Counted from the stretch's first letter, positions 44,918-55,086 are shown. The stretch is 64,000 nt of DNA from Marinovum algicola (GCF_900109145.1 NZ_FNYY01000019.1:1-64000); one strand, 5' to 3'. Numbers and translations are program-made. Notes: a model not told the origin generated them from the sequence alone.

Positions 44918-45948
44918 TGCGTCACGGCCGCGTCGCCGCTGTCGTCGACCGGTGCCTCGGGGGCGGGGGTCGTTTCGGGCGACGGCGCGTCGGCGGGCGC
45001 CGCTTCGGATGCCTCCTCGGCCGGGGCCTCAGCCGCGGGGGCCGCGGCCGTATCGCGCCGCCGGTCGGCCTGCGCCCCGGTGTCGGATTTCAGATAGTTG
45101 AAGAAATCGCTGTCGGGCGACAGGACCAGCGTCGAATTGCCTTCCTGCAAGGCACGCTGATAGGCGGTAAGCGACCGGTAGAACTCGAAGAACTCCGGGT
45201 CTTCGCCAAAGGCCGCGGCAAAGATGCCGTTCCGACGGGCGTCGGCCTCACCGCGGATGATCTCGGCCTGGCGGGCCGCATCCGAGGTCAGCTCGACCAC
45301 GGTCCGGTCTGCCTGGGCGCGCACCCTCTGCGCCGCCTCGTTACCGCGGGCGCGTTCATCGGTCGCCTCCCGCTCACGCTCGGCGCGCATCCGCGCAAAG
45401 GTCGCATCGAGGTTTTCCGCCGGCAGGTCGGTGCGCTTGAGCCGCACATCGAGCAGGTCGAGGCCCAGCTCGCGGGCATCCTCCAGCGCGCCATTGCGGA
45501 TCCGCAGCATCAGCGCGGCCCGGTCGGAGCTCAGGATATCGTTGGACGAGACCGAGCCGAGGATTTCCCGGGTCTGCGACCGCAGGATCGAGTCGAGCCG
45601 TTGCCCGGCCACCTCGATCGCCAGGTCGCCGCCGGCACCGGTGGCTTCGCGGAACTGGTTCACATCGGCGATCCGGTAGCGCGCGAAGGCATCGACCACC
45701 AGGCGGCGATCATCCAGCGGCGTCACTTCGAGCGGATCGACATCGCGGCTCAGGATACGGTCGTCATAGCGCACCACGTCCTGGATCAGCGGCAGCTTGA
45801 AGTTCAGCCCCGGCTCTTCCTTGACCGCGACCACGCGGCCAAATTGCAGCACCAGCGCCTTTTCGCGTTCGTCGACGATGAACACCGCCGACAGGGCCAC
45901 CATCAGGGCGACCACGGCGACGGGCAGAAGATAGGTGGTTCTCCGCAT
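44914..45948 (-). CDS. hflC: FtsH protease modulator HflC
   Basis: 344 residues. An N-terminal membrane anchor (about 5-25) precedes the SPFH/band-7 domain (about 25-200), with VDEREKALVLQFGRVVAV at its start, then a long charged helix. The C-terminal ~60 residues are an Ala/Glu/Pro-rich tail longer than in E. coli HflC. With HflK it forms the cage around FtsH. The start shares a base with the hflK stop. Confidence 0.93.
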   Translation of the reverse strand: MRRTTYLLPVAVVALMVALSAVFIVDEREKALVLQFGRVVAVKEEPGLNFKLPLIQDVVRYDDRILSRDVDPLEVTPLDDRRLVVDAFARYRIADVNQFREATGAGGDLAIEVAGQRLDSILRSQTREILGSVSSNDILSSDRAALMLRIRNGALEDARELGLDLLDVRLKRTDLPAENLDATFARMRAEREREATDERARGNEAAQRVRAQADRTVVELTSDAARQAEIIRGEADARRNGIFAAAFGEDPEFFEFYRSLTAYQRALQEGNSTLVLSPDSDFFNYLKSDTGAQADRRRDTAAAPAAEAPAEEASEAAPADAPSPETTPAPEAPVDDSGDAAVTQ

Positions 45949-47135
45949 CAGTTGGACCCTCCGGTATTGGTGGTGGCGGTGTTGCGGCGCAGTTCATTGA
46001 GCGGGAGATAGGGGACAACGCCCTGCCCGCCGCCGGCGCCGTTTTCGTCGAGGATGATCTTGTCGACCCGGCCCAGCACCTGCTCCATGGTTTCGAGATA
46101 GAGGCGGCGGCGGGTGACTTCCGGCGCCTTTTCGTATTCCTGCAAGACGGCAGAGAAGCGGCTGGCTTCACCTTCGGCCTCGTTCACCACCTGGGCGCGA
46201 TAGCCTTCGGCCTGCTCGAGAAGCTGCGCGGCTTCACCCCGCGCCTCGGCGAGAACCCGGTTGGCGTAGGCGTCGGCGACGTTTTGCAGACGGTCCCGCT
46301 CCTGCTCGGCGGCCTGAACATCGCGGAAGGCCGCGATGACCGGCGTCGGCGGGTCGGCCTTGTCAAAGTTGACACGGACGATGTTGACGCCGCTGTCATA
46401 GCTGTCGAGCGTCGACTGGATCAGATCCTGAAGCCGCGCGGCGATCACGCCCCGGTCGCGGTTGAGGATCGGCGCCAGATCGGATTGCGCGATGATCTCG
46501 CGCATGGCCGATTCCGACACCGCCCGGATGGTCGGCTGCGGCTGGCGCAGGTTGAACAGGAATTTCGCCGGATCGTTGATGTTCCAGACCACCTGGAAAT
46601 CGATGTCGACGATATTCTCGTCCCCGGTCAGCATCAGGCCGGCATCGCTGCCACGGCCGCCGACGCCGATGTCTTCGGTCTGTTCTCGGGTCACCGGAAT
46701 GACCTCGGCGGTGACCAGAGGCCAGGGCGCAAAGTTCAGACCGGGGCTGCCGGTGCTGGAGTAATCGCCGAGAAACAGCTCGACCGATTGTTCCTCGGGC
46801 TTGACGGTATAAAAGCTCGCCATCGCCCAGAGGATCACCGCGCCGACAATGCCGAGGCCGATGGTGCCCCGGGTCAGCATCGGGCCATTGCCCCGGCCGC
46901 CACCGCCGCCGCCGCCGTTCTGACGGCCATCGCCGCCGCGTCCGCCCATGAGCACACGAAGCTGCTCCTGGCCTTTCTTCATCAATTCGTCGATCTCGGG
47001 GATCTGTGGGTTCTCGCCGTCGCCGGGGCGACGTCCGCCGCCCCTCTTGCCACCGCCGGAGCCGCGCCCGTCGTCGCCCGATCCACCCGAGCCGCCAGAG
47101 CCACCGCCCCAGGGTCCGCCAGAATTGCCTGCCAT
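45948..47135 (-). CDS. hflK: FtsH protease modulator HflK
   Basis: 395 residues. A Gly-rich, low-complexity N-terminus (about 1-85, with runs of Gly) precedes one membrane helix (about 92-112) and the SPFH domain (about 113-300), then a helical region and ENGAGGGQGVVPYLPL near the end. It is the partner of HflC. It lies 70 bases after the glutathione reductase gene on the same strand. Confidence 0.93.
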   Translation of the reverse strand: MAGNSGGPWGGGSGGSGGSGDDGRGSGGGKRGGGRRPGDGENPQIPEIDELMKKGQEQLRVLMGGRGGDGRQNGGGGGGGRGNGPMLTRGTIGLGIVGAVILWAMASFYTVKPEEQSVELFLGDYSSTGSPGLNFAPWPLVTAEVIPVTREQTEDIGVGGRGSDAGLMLTGDENIVDIDFQVVWNINDPAKFLFNLRQPQPTIRAVSESAMREIIAQSDLAPILNRDRGVIAARLQDLIQSTLDSYDSGVNIVRVNFDKADPPTPVIAAFRDVQAAEQERDRLQNVADAYANRVLAEARGEAAQLLEQAEGYRAQVVNEAEGEASRFSAVLQEYEKAPEVTRRRLYLETMEQVLGRVDKIILDENGAGGGQGVVPYLPLNELRRNTATTNTGGSN

Positions 47136-47205
47136 TTCCGCTCTTCCCTTCAGGTTCGCTTCATCTCTTGTCCTCTCCCTAAAATCGGGGAGCGGACGGT
47201 CATAT

Positions 47206-48564
47206 TCAACCCGTACGTACCGGAGTCCGCATGGTCACGATCTCTTCGGACATGGTCGGATGCACCGCCACGGTCCGGTCGAAATCCTCTTTGGTCGCCC
47301 CCATCTTCACGGCGATGCCGGCCAGCTGGATCATCTCGCCGGCCTGCGGCGCCACGATGTGGCAGCCCAGAACCTTGCGGCTCTCCTGGCTGACCACGAG
47401 CTTCATCATCACCCGGTCGGACTTGCCGATAAAGGCGGTGTGCATCGGCCGGAACGAGGTGCAATAGACCTCGATCGGCTCGCGCTCGCGCGCCGCCTCT
47501 TCGCTCAAGCCCACGGTGCCCATCTCGGGCTGGGTGAAGATCGCGCTGGGGATCATCTCGTGATCGACCGGCGTCGGGTTGCCCTTGAACACGGTCTCGA
47601 CAAAGGCCATGCCCTCGCGGATCGCCACCGGGGTGAGGTTGACCCGGTTGGTCACATCGCCGATGGCATAGACCGAGGGCACCGCCGTCTGGCTGTATTC
47701 ATCCACCTCGATCTGGCCGCCGCGGCCCAGCTTCACGCCGATTTCCTCGAGGCCCAGATCCTTGGAATTGGGCGCCCGGCCGGTCGCGAACATCACCTGA
47801 TCGACGGTGTATTCCTGGCCGTTGGTGGCCTTGACCCAGATGCCGTCGTCGACCTTCTTCATCTCGAGCACATTGGTGCCGAGGTGCAGATCGACACCGT
47901 TCTGAATCATCTCTTCCGAGACCAGCCCGCGCGCCTCTTCGTCGAAGCCCCGCAGGATCTGCGCGCCGCGATAGAATTGCGTGGTCTTCACGCCCAAGCC
48001 ATTCATGATGCAGGCAAATTCACAGGCGATATAGCCACCGCCGACGATCAGCATGCGTTCCGGCAACACGTCGAGATGGAAGATCTCGTTCGAGGTGATC
48101 GCCAGCTCCGCGCCGGGGATATCCGGCCGCACCGGCCAGCCGCCGGTGGCAACAAGGATATGTTTGGCGGTCTTTGTCTCGCCGGTCGAAAGCTCCACCG
48201 TATGCGGATCGGAGATCCGGGCGCGGGCGTCGAATGTCTCGACACCGTTGTTGGCCAGGATCTTGCGATAGACCCCTTCCAGCCGGTCAAGTTCGGACTC
48301 CAGGGTGCCGCGAAACTTTGGCCAATCGAAGCCGCCTGCCATCATCGTCCAGCCGTAGTCCTGCGCCTCCTTGGCCGAGACGCCGTAACCCGAGGCAAAG
48401 ACCATCAGCTTTTTCGGCACGCAGCCGCGTTGCACGCAGGTGCCGCCATAGCGGTCTTCCTCGGCCAGAGCGACCTTGGCGCCGGCTTCACCCGCCGCAA
48501 CCCGTGCAGCGCGGACGCCACCGGAGCCGCCACCGATGACAAACAGGTCGTAGTCAAATTCCAT
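47206..48564 (-). CDS. gor: Glutathione-disulfide reductase
   Basis: 452 residues. The FAD-binding motif is GGGSGGVRAARVAA, the redox-active disulphide GGTCVQRGCVPKKL (about 40-53), the NADPH-binding GGGYIACEFA and the C-terminal dimer motif with catalytic His in VAVHPTMSEE. It keeps glutathione reduced in the cytoplasm. ATG 48564 gives the usual N-terminus MEFDYDLFVIGGG. rpiA ends 10 bases upstream, so the two are co-transcribed. Confidence 0.94.
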   Translation of the reverse strand: MEFDYDLFVIGGGSGGVRAARVAAGEAGAKVALAEEDRYGGTCVQRGCVPKKLMVFASGYGVSAKEAQDYGWTMMAGGFDWPKFRGTLESELDRLEGVYRKILANNGVETFDARARISDPHTVELSTGETKTAKHILVATGGWPVRPDIPGAELAITSNEIFHLDVLPERMLIVGGGYIACEFACIMNGLGVKTTQFYRGAQILRGFDEEARGLVSEEMIQNGVDLHLGTNVLEMKKVDDGIWVKATNGQEYTVDQVMFATGRAPNSKDLGLEEIGVKLGRGGQIEVDEYSQTAVPSVYAIGDVTNRVNLTPVAIREGMAFVETVFKGNPTPVDHEMIPSAIFTQPEMGTVGLSEEAAREREPIEVYCTSFRPMHTAFIGKSDRVMMKLVVSQESRKVLGCHIVAPQAGEMIQLAGIAVKMGATKEDFDRTVAVHPTMSEEIVTMRTPVRTG

Positions 48565-48574
48565 GAAGGATCCC

Positions 48575-49375
48575 TTAATCGCGTTTCCAGTCGCCGAGGT
48601 CGGCGAACATGTTCTCGTTTTCCACGAAATCGAGGCGTTCATTCTCGGTTTCGCCGGTGTTGATGTCGCGCAACTCGATGCGGCCGTCGCCGAAACCCAC
48701 AATCACCGTATCGCAGATATCCACGAAAAGCCCGTTTTCAACAACGCCGGGGATCTGATTGAGCACCAGCGACAATTGCCGCGGGTCGCCGATCCGGCCG
48801 AGATGCAGGTCGAGGATGTGGTTGCCCTCATCGGTAACATATGGCGCGTCGCCCGTCATCCGCAGCGTCGAATTGCGGCCCATCACATCCATCGACACCA
48901 GCATTTCCTCGATCAGCGCCTGGGTCGTCGGCCAGCCGAAGGGGATCACCTCGACCGGCAGCGGAAAGGCCCCCAGGTGCTCGACCCGCTTGGCGGCATC
49001 GGCGATCACCACCATCTGATCCGAGGCCGTGGCGACGATCTTTTCCTGCAACAGCGCGCCGCCGCCGCCCTTGATCAGGTTGAAGTTGCCGTCGAATTCA
49101 TCGGCGCCATCGATGGTGACATCGAGCCAGCGCGCCTCGTCGAGACTGATGACGGTGATCCCCACCTCGCGCGCCAGCTCGGCGGTGCGGGTCGAGGTCG
49201 GCACACCGCGAAACCGCAGCCCCTCCTCGCGCACCCGTTCGCCCAGGCAGCGCACCAGCCAGGCGGCGGTGGAGCCGGTTCCCAGGCCGACACGCATGCC
49301 ATCCTCGACGAGGTCGGATGCACGTTTGGCGGCCACGAACTTGGCCTTGTCAATTGGCGACAATTCTCCGGACAT
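48575..49375 (-). CDS. rpiA: Ribose-5-phosphate isomerase A
   Basis: 266 residues. It interconverts ribose-5-phosphate and ribulose-5-phosphate in the pentose phosphate pathway. Signatures are GLGTGSTAAW, DGADEFDGNFNLIKGGGGALLQEK and the C-terminal GLFVDICD. GAGGGAG precedes the ATG at 49375; the open frame upstream is not protein-like. It is the first gene of the rpiA-gor-hflK-hflC-DUF2065-degP direction block. Confidence 0.95.
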   Translation of the reverse strand: MSGELSPIDKAKFVAAKRASDLVEDGMRVGLGTGSTAAWLVRCLGERVREEGLRFRGVPTSTRTAELAREVGITVISLDEARWLDVTIDGADEFDGNFNLIKGGGGALLQEKIVATASDQMVVIADAAKRVEHLGAFPLPVEVIPFGWPTTQALIEEMLVSMDVMGRNSTLRMTGDAPYVTDEGNHILDLHLGRIGDPRQLSLVLNQIPGVVENGLFVDICDTVIVGFGDGRIELRDINTGETENERLDFVENENMFADLGDWKRD

Positions 49376-49608
49376 TGTGAGCGACTCCCTCAAGCTTCGC
49401 GGAGTTATAGGAAATCGCCGGTGGGGTTGCGAGACCGTTTCGGCACGCATTTTCCCGGATTCGCGCAGTTTTGCGTGATCTTCGGGGCGTTTGCGCCGCT
49501 CACACGGCCGCAAAGCCGCGCAAGACGTCGCTTTCCGCCCTTGGAATCTCTGATCCGGGCTGTACCACTCGTCCCGAACCCGCCAACCCGCGCAAGGGAG
49601 AGCTTTTG

Positions 49609-50982
49609 ATGTTTCTGTCGGTTTTCGAGATGTTCAAGGTCGGCATCGGCCCGTCCTCGTCGCACACCATGGGCCCCATGGTCGCCGCCGCGCGTTTCCT
49701 CGAGACGATGCGCGGCTCTCCGTTTGAGTTCAAAGGCTTGCAGGCGAATCTCCACGGGTCTCTCGCCTTTACCGGCGTCGGTCATGCGACCGACCGCGCC
49801 ACCATCCTCGGCCTGGCCGGCTTTACTCCTGAAAGCTATGATGCCGCCCGCGCAGAGGCCGAGTTTGCCCGTATCCAGAGTGAAAAAACCATTTGCCCGG
49901 AGGGGCTCGGAACGCTTTCTTTTGATCCCAAGAGCGATCTGGTGTTCGATTTCGGCCCCAATCTTCCCGGCCATGCCAACGGCATGGTCCTGCGCGCGCG
50001 CGATGCCCAGGGCGACGTGATCCTGTCGGAAACCTATTATTCCATTGGCGGCGGCTTTGTGGTGACCGAGGCCGAATTGGCCGAAGGCCGCGACAAGGAC
50101 GATGGGCCGCCGGTGCCCTACCCCTTCAAGAGCGCCTCGGAAATGCTTGAAATGGCGGCGTCTTCCGGCAAGACCATCGCCGATATGAAACGCGCCAACG
50201 AGGTGTCGCGCGGCGGGCACGACCGGCTGGAAAAGGGCCTCGACCGGATTTGGCAGGTGATGAACGACTGCATCGATCGCGGCCTCGAAAGCGGCGGCAC
50301 CCTGCCGGGCGGGCTCAACGTGCGGCGGCGGGCGCAGAATATCCACGAGGCGCTGCTGGCCGAGCGCGGCCGCAACCTCTCGGCGCCACATACGATCAAC
50401 GACTGGATGAGCGCCTATGCCATGGCGGTCAACGAAGAGAATGCCGCCGGAAATCAGGTGGTTACCGCGCCCACCAATGGCGCAGCGGGGGTGGTGCCGG
50501 CGGTGATCCGTTACTGGCTCGACCATGTGCCGGGCGCCACGCGCGCAGGCGTGCCGGATTTCCTGCTCACCGCCTCGGCGATTGGCGGGCTGGTGAAATA
50601 CAATGCCTCGATTTCCGGCGCCGAAGCCGGCTGCCAGGCCGAGGTCGGCTCGGCCGCCGCCATGGCCGCCGCCGGGCTTTGCGCGGCGATGAAGGGCACG
50701 CCGGAACAGATTGAGAATGCAGCGGAAATCGCGTTGGAGCATCATCTGGGAATGACCTGCGATCCGGTCAAGGGGCTGGTGCAGGTGCCCTGTATCGAGC
50801 GCAACGGGCTGGGTGCGATCAAGGCGGTCTCCGCCGCAAGTCTCGCGCTGCGCGGCGACGGAGACCATTTCGTGCCGCTCGATGCGGTGATCGAGACGAT
50901 GCGCCAGACCGGGGCCGACATGCACGAAAAGTACAAGGAAACGTCGCTCGGCGGGCTGGCGGTCAACGTGCCAAACTGTTGA
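49609..50982 (+). CDS. sdaA: L-serine ammonia-lyase (iron-sulfur type)
   Basis: 457 residues, single-chain form with beta-like domain (about 3-155) then alpha domain. It deaminates L-serine to pyruvate using a [4Fe-4S] cluster. Cluster Cys candidates are in [18 protein letters not shown] and VPCIERNG. The N-terminal [12 protein letters not shown] motif is typical. AAGGGAG precedes the ATG by 9 bases. Confidence 0.95.
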   Translation: MFLSVFEMFKVGIGPSSSHTMGPMVAAARFLETMRGSPFEFKGLQANLHGSLAFTGVGHATDRATILGLAGFTPESYDAARAEAEFARIQSEKTICPEGLGTLSFDPKSDLVFDFGPNLPGHANGMVLRARDAQGDVILSETYYSIGGGFVVTEAELAEGRDKDDGPPVPYPFKSASEMLEMAASSGKTIADMKRANEVSRGGHDRLEKGLDRIWQVMNDCIDRGLESGGTLPGGLNVRRRAQNIHEALLAERGRNLSAPHTINDWMSAYAMAVNEENAAGNQVVTAPTNGAAGVVPAVIRYWLDHVPGATRAGVPDFLLTASAIGGLVKYNASISGAEAGCQAEVGSAAAMAAAGLCAAMKGTPEQIENAAEIALEHHLGMTCDPVKGLVQVPCIERNGLGAIKAVSAASLALRGDGDHFVPLDAVIETMRQTGADMHEKYKETSLGGLAVNVPNC

Positions 50983-50991
50983 TACAAAAGC

Positions 50992-51021
50992 AAAAGGCCG
51001 GAGCGCTTGCCCCGGCCTTTT
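50992..51021. terminator. Bidirectional intrinsic terminator after sdaA
   Basis: AAAAGGCCGG and CCGGCCTTTT form a perfect 10-bp stem with T-tracts on both strands. It serves sdaA (+) and the convergent large gene (-). Confidence 0.92.
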
Positions 51022-51039
51022 GTACGATATCCGCGAGCC

Positions 51040-53016
51040 TTATCCGGCGGCGCGATCCTTGGGGCGGAAGCCGATGCTGTCCGAGGCGGCAAAGCGCCCG
51101 CCCTGCACCTTTTCGATCTTGCCATCCCGCAGAAGCTGGCCAAAGCTGCGCAGCCGGTCCTCGCGGCTGGTGTCGCCGGTGTCGACCTGGCGCACCTTGG
51201 TCATCAGCTGCGGGCGCGAGAACTCGTCGCGGCCCTCGACAAAGGACATATAGGCGGCGGCCGCTTCCAGCAGCTCGGGAAGACGGTTGGCGCCCACCTC
51301 TTCGGCAAAGCTGGCGAAACCGCCGGCGCTGTCGTCGTCATCGCGTTCCAGCGGCATCGACACACGGCGCGGACGCACGGTCTGGGCCACGGCGCCGGGT
51401 GCCGGCAGCTCGGTTTCCGGCAGGTCGACGCGCTGTTCGGCCACCAGCTTGAGCGGCGCGACGCGCGGCAGCTCGGGATCGGGCTCGGCCGAGGCGGTGC
51501 GGCGCGGGCGGACAGCGGCGGCAAGGTCGTCGCGATAGGCGCCACGCGGATCGCTTTCGTCATGACGGCTCTCGCTGCTGCGATCGGCGCGGGTGGCGGC
51601 GACGGCGGCGCGCAGATGCGCGATGGCATTGCGGCGCGAGCGGCCTTCGGGCTCTTGCAACTGCTCGTCGGTGGCCGCCAACAGGCGCGACACGTCGCCT
51701 TCTTCCCCGGCAAAATTCTCGCGGCGGTCGCGGCGCGACATGGCGCGCACCGCGCGCTGGGTGTCCTCGACCACGTCGGAGACCTCGAGCGCGCCGGCCC
51801 CGGCCGCAGGTGCCTCGGCCTCGGGCGTGCCGATTTCGGCCTCCACCTCGGCCAGCTCCCGCATCAGCTCGGCCTCGTCGTCCTGCGACAGGCTGCTCGG
51901 CGGCGTTTCAACGGCGCGGCGCTTGACCTTGACCACCCGGACCGGACGGCGCGGGGCCACACGACGCGGCGCGACCGGCGCGGGCTCGGCCTCGGATTTC
52001 GGCGCGGGCGCAGGCTCGGCTTCCGGCGCGGATTCGGGTTCGGCGGCGGCGGTAACCTCTGGTTCCGCCTCGGCTTCCGGCGCCGCGGCATCCCCGTCCA
52101 TCTCTTCGGCCGGTTCGATTTCGGGTTTGGCGGGCACCAGGTCCGCAATGCCGTCAAGCGTGACTTCGGTCACCGCCACGTCCTGCATCTCGGGGGCGTC
52201 GGTCAGCCGGTCCTCGGCGTCGCCGGAGGCCAGGGTCGACATGACATTTCCGATCACCGGGTCGACCACGGTCTCGGGCGCGGCTTCGACGCTTTCGGTC
52301 CCGGGCCCGGCTTCGGTTTCGGGGGCCGCCGGCGCGGCCGCCGGAGAACTGGCAGAGACGACGGCGCGGATGCGGGCCAGCTTGTCGGCAATCGATTCCG
52401 GCATGCGATCGGGCTTGGCGGCGGCGACGGCGGAATCGTCGACTTCTTCGGTCTTCGGGGGCTCTGCTGGGACATCGCTGACCGCTTCCACCGTTTCCGG
52501 CGCGGCCTCTTGCACCGGGGCAGCCTCGGGCGTGATCGCTGTCTCGGCTTCCGGCTCGGCGTGAACCTCGAGCGCGGCGGACATAGTCTCGAGTTCGTCG
52601 TCGAGCCCGGCGTCGCTCACCGCTTCGGTCACGGCGGCGGGGGCCGGCTCCGACGGGGCGGCGGGCGCTGCGATTTCGGCTTTGGCGGCTGCGGGCTGTT
52701 CCGGCGCGGGTCTCTGTGGCGCGGCCTGCTGCGGCGCGGTTTCCGCCTCGGCGGCAGCGGCCAGCGAGGGGCGCAGCACGATGCCGTCATCCTCGAACCG
52801 GGCCTCGACGCGGCGCGAAATTTCCTTTTCCGCGATCCGGGCCAGCATTTCGGCGTCTGGCGTGGGCGGCTCCGCCCCGAAATACCGGTCATCCGACGCG
52901 AGGTCGCGGAAGTATTCTGCAATTGCCTTCATGGTCTCGAAGGATTCGTCGAACCCTTCCAACGTGCACGAGAATGTGCCGTAAGAGACGGTCAGGATTT
53001 TATTTGTCTGTACCAT
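51040..53016 (-). CDS. Two-ended protein with a long acidic Ala/Pro/Glu linker, function unknown
   Basis: 658 residues from ATG 53016. Residues 1-95 form a compact conserved-looking domain (VSYGTFSCTLEGFDESFETM, DDRYFGAEPPTPDAEML). About 100-400 is low-complexity, rich in Ala, Pro and Glu, and probably disordered. A basic patch follows (RRVAPRRPVRVVKVKRRAV, about 345-365). The last ~90 residues are again folded (FASFAEEVGANRLPELLEAA and YMSFVEGRDEFSRPQLMTKV). Relatives are sometimes labelled chemotaxis protein CheA; no histidine kinase motifs are present. It may bridge two partners. Confidence 0.72.
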   Translation of the reverse strand: MVQTNKILTVSYGTFSCTLEGFDESFETMKAIAEYFRDLASDDRYFGAEPPTPDAEMLARIAEKEISRRVEARFEDDGIVLRPSLAAAAEAETAPQQAAPQRPAPEQPAAAKAEIAAPAAPSEPAPAAVTEAVSDAGLDDELETMSAALEVHAEPEAETAITPEAAPVQEAAPETVEAVSDVPAEPPKTEEVDDSAVAAAKPDRMPESIADKLARIRAVVSASSPAAAPAAPETEAGPGTESVEAAPETVVDPVIGNVMSTLASGDAEDRLTDAPEMQDVAVTEVTLDGIADLVPAKPEIEPAEEMDGDAAAPEAEAEPEVTAAAEPESAPEAEPAPAPKSEAEPAPVAPRRVAPRRPVRVVKVKRRAVETPPSSLSQDDEAELMRELAEVEAEIGTPEAEAPAAGAGALEVSDVVEDTQRAVRAMSRRDRRENFAGEEGDVSRLLAATDEQLQEPEGRSRRNAIAHLRAAVAATRADRSSESRHDESDPRGAYRDDLAAAVRPRRTASAEPDPELPRVAPLKLVAEQRVDLPETELPAPGAVAQTVRPRRVSMPLERDDDDSAGGFASFAEEVGANRLPELLEAAAAYMSFVEGRDEFSRPQLMTKVRQVDTGDTSREDRLRSFGQLLRDGKIEKVQGGRFAASDSIGFRPKDRAAG

Positions 53017-53154
53017 CGTGTGCTCGCCTTCCAAATACCTGCAAGCTCATGTTTATCATGATGGTCCCGGCCAAAGCGGCCCGAATCTGTGCAAGTGAGG
53101 GTATCATTTCGTGACCAGATTGTGACCTTTCTCCCGGAATACGGCTAAAAAGCC

Positions 53155-53847
53155 ATGAATCACCCCATCATTACTGCCGAAGCGCCGATCCTGCTTGTCG
53201 GTGGCGGAGAGTTCCGCCACGCCGACCTGACGCTGGCGCAAACCTGGGCCGGACGCGCGGTGGCGGCCGACAGCGGGGCGCTGGTGCTGCTGCGCCACGG
53301 GGTGACCCCCGAGGCGGTGATCGGCGATTTCGATTCGCTTCCGGCCGAGACCCGCGCCGCGCTCTCGCCCGACACCCTGCATCACATCGCCGAACAGGAC
53401 AGCACCGATTTCGACAAGTGCCTGCGCAATATCGAGGCGCCGCTGATCCTCGGGCTGGGGTTTCTGGGTGCGCGGGTGGATCATCAGCTCTCGGTCTTCA
53501 ACCGGCTGGCGGCGCGGGCCGACCGGCCCTGCATCCTGATCGGACGCGAGGATGTGGTGTTTCACGCCCCGCCCCGGCTGGCGCTCGATCTGGCGGCCGG
53601 CACCCGGGTCTCGCTGTTTCCGTTGCGGCCGGTGACCGGCCAGAGCACCGGGCTGCGCTGGCCGATCCATGGCATAGATTTCACCCCCGGCGGCCGGGTC
53701 GGCACCTCGAACGAAGCGCTGGCCGACGAGGTCACGCTGGAAATGGACGGCCCCGGCATGCTGGTGATCCTGCCGCGGGACTGTCTTGACGCGGCGGTCA
53801 GGGCTGTTCTAGCGGCGGGGTCCGCGCCATCGACCGTTCGCGCATGA
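53155..53847 (+). CDS. Thiamine diphosphokinase
   Basis: 230 residues. It phosphorylates thiamine to thiamine diphosphate. The N-terminal catalytic domain has ADSGALVLLRHGVTPEAVIGDFDSL and the Asp-rich QDSTDFDKCL motif. A C-terminal thiamine-binding beta domain follows (about 140-215). I saw no TPP riboswitch upstream. Its last 50 bases overlap the 3' end of the convergent DMT exporter gene. Confidence 0.9.
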   Translation: MNHPIITAEAPILLVGGGEFRHADLTLAQTWAGRAVAADSGALVLLRHGVTPEAVIGDFDSLPAETRAALSPDTLHHIAEQDSTDFDKCLRNIEAPLILGLGFLGARVDHQLSVFNRLAARADRPCILIGREDVVFHAPPRLALDLAAGTRVSLFPLRPVTGQSTGLRWPIHGIDFTPGGRVGTSNEALADEVTLEMDGPGMLVILPRDCLDAAVRAVLAAGSAPSTVRA

Positions 53848-54727
53848 CGATATAGAGACCGGCCGCCATGGTCACCGCGATGCCGAACAGCGCGAGGCCA
53901 TTGGGCAGATCGGCAAAGATCAGCCAGCCGTAGAACATCGCCACCGGGATCTCGAGATATTGCATCGGCGCGACGGTGGCCGAGGGCGCGTACCGCAGGC
54001 TCCAGGTCATCAGCAGGTGCGCCACGGTGCCGGTGATGCCGACGGCGGCAAGCAGCAGGATCTCGGTCTGATCGAGCGCCACGTAATGCAGGCCGGCGCT
54101 TGCGCGTTCGGCCAGGACCGAGAGCGGGACAAGCACCAGCGAGGCCATGACGCCATTGATCGCCTGCATCGAGATCGGATCGGTCTCGCGCGCGATCTGG
54201 CGGGTGACCAGCATGAAAAAGGCAAAGATCACGGCGACGGCAAGCGGCAGCAGCGCCGGCCAGCCGACGTCGGCAAAGGTCGGCTGCACCACCATCAAGG
54301 TGCCGACAAATCCGACCGCACAGGCCCAGGCGCGCCGGGCGCCGATCTCTTCGCCCAGCACGTAATGGCCCAGAAGCAGCATCAGGAACGGCATGACATA
54401 GGCAATCGCCGTGGCCTCGGCCAACGGCAGATAGCGCAGCGCGGCAAAGACCGTCGCAATTCCGGCGATATGCAGGAAGGCCCGGAGCCAGGCCAGCCAG
54501 AACACCCGCCGCGACATGTACCACGACCGGCCGGTCATGCCGACCAGCACCGCCAGCACCACCGCCTGAATGACGAAGCGGATGGTGAGGATTTCCAGCA
54601 GCGGCACCGTCTCGCCCAGAAGCTTGACGATGGCATCGCCCAGCGGCGCCAGCAGGCAGAAGCCCAGCATCAGCAGTATGCCGAGAAAGGGGTTGTCCTG
54701 AGCCAGAATGTCGGGCGCGCGCGTCAT
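53798..54727 (-). CDS. DMT superfamily transporter (EamA, two repeats)
   Basis: 309 residues with ten hydrophobic helices in two EamA repeats (about 15-145 and 160-295). RhaT/YdcZ-type drug/metabolite exporters of the inner membrane have this form; substrate unknown. The 3' end overlaps the thiamine diphosphokinase gene tail to tail. Confidence 0.87.
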   Translation of the reverse strand: MTRAPDILAQDNPFLGILLMLGFCLLAPLGDAIVKLLGETVPLLEILTIRFVIQAVVLAVLVGMTGRSWYMSRRVFWLAWLRAFLHIAGIATVFAALRYLPLAEATAIAYVMPFLMLLLGHYVLGEEIGARRAWACAVGFVGTLMVVQPTFADVGWPALLPLAVAVIFAFFMLVTRQIARETDPISMQAINGVMASLVLVPLSVLAERASAGLHYVALDQTEILLLAAVGITGTVAHLLMTWSLRYAPSATVAPMQYLEIPVAMFYGWLIFADLPNGLALFGIAVTMAAGLYIVMRERSMARTPPLEQP

Positions 54728-54833
54728 GGTGGAACGCTAGACCAAAGGCTCGCGCAGCGCCAATGCTGACGCAAGGGAAATTTCGCGCCCCGCCCCGTCA
54801 TCAGCCGCCGCCGCCCCGGGCCGAGGCCCGAGA

Positions 54834-55079
54834 TCAGGTTTCGGGGTCGCCGTCGGCGTCGGGATCCTCCTGACCGACGCCGCGAAAGACAAAGCGGAAC
54901 GGCAGCGCCCAGAGGACGCCGAGCAGGATATAGACCAGCAGTTCCACCAGGATCGACGGGCGGCTCAGCATGTTCACGATGCTGACCGCCGCGACGACAT
55001 AGGCCGGCAGACCGACCAGCAGGATCACCAGCGACCAGCGCCGCCGGGCCTTGTAGCTCAATCCCTTGCCGAGACCCAT
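54834..55079 (-). CDS. DUF2842 membrane protein
   Basis: 81 residues with two hydrophobic helices (about 15-37 and 43-63) and an acidic C-terminal tail (QEDPDADGDPET). It matches DUF2842, often next to purA in alphaproteobacteria. The start at 55079, seven bases after purA, is preferred over an upstream in-frame ATG. Function unknown. Confidence 0.8.
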   Translation of the reverse strand: MGLGKGLSYKARRRWSLVILLVGLPAYVVAAVSIVNMLSRPSILVELLVYILLGVLWALPFRFVFRGVGQEDPDADGDPET

Positions 55080-55086
55080 GACGCCC

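Noticed and set aside
53048-53154. TPP riboswitch before thiamine diphosphokinase
   Set aside because: The characteristic CUGAGA and ACCUGA boxes and the three-stem layout are absent.
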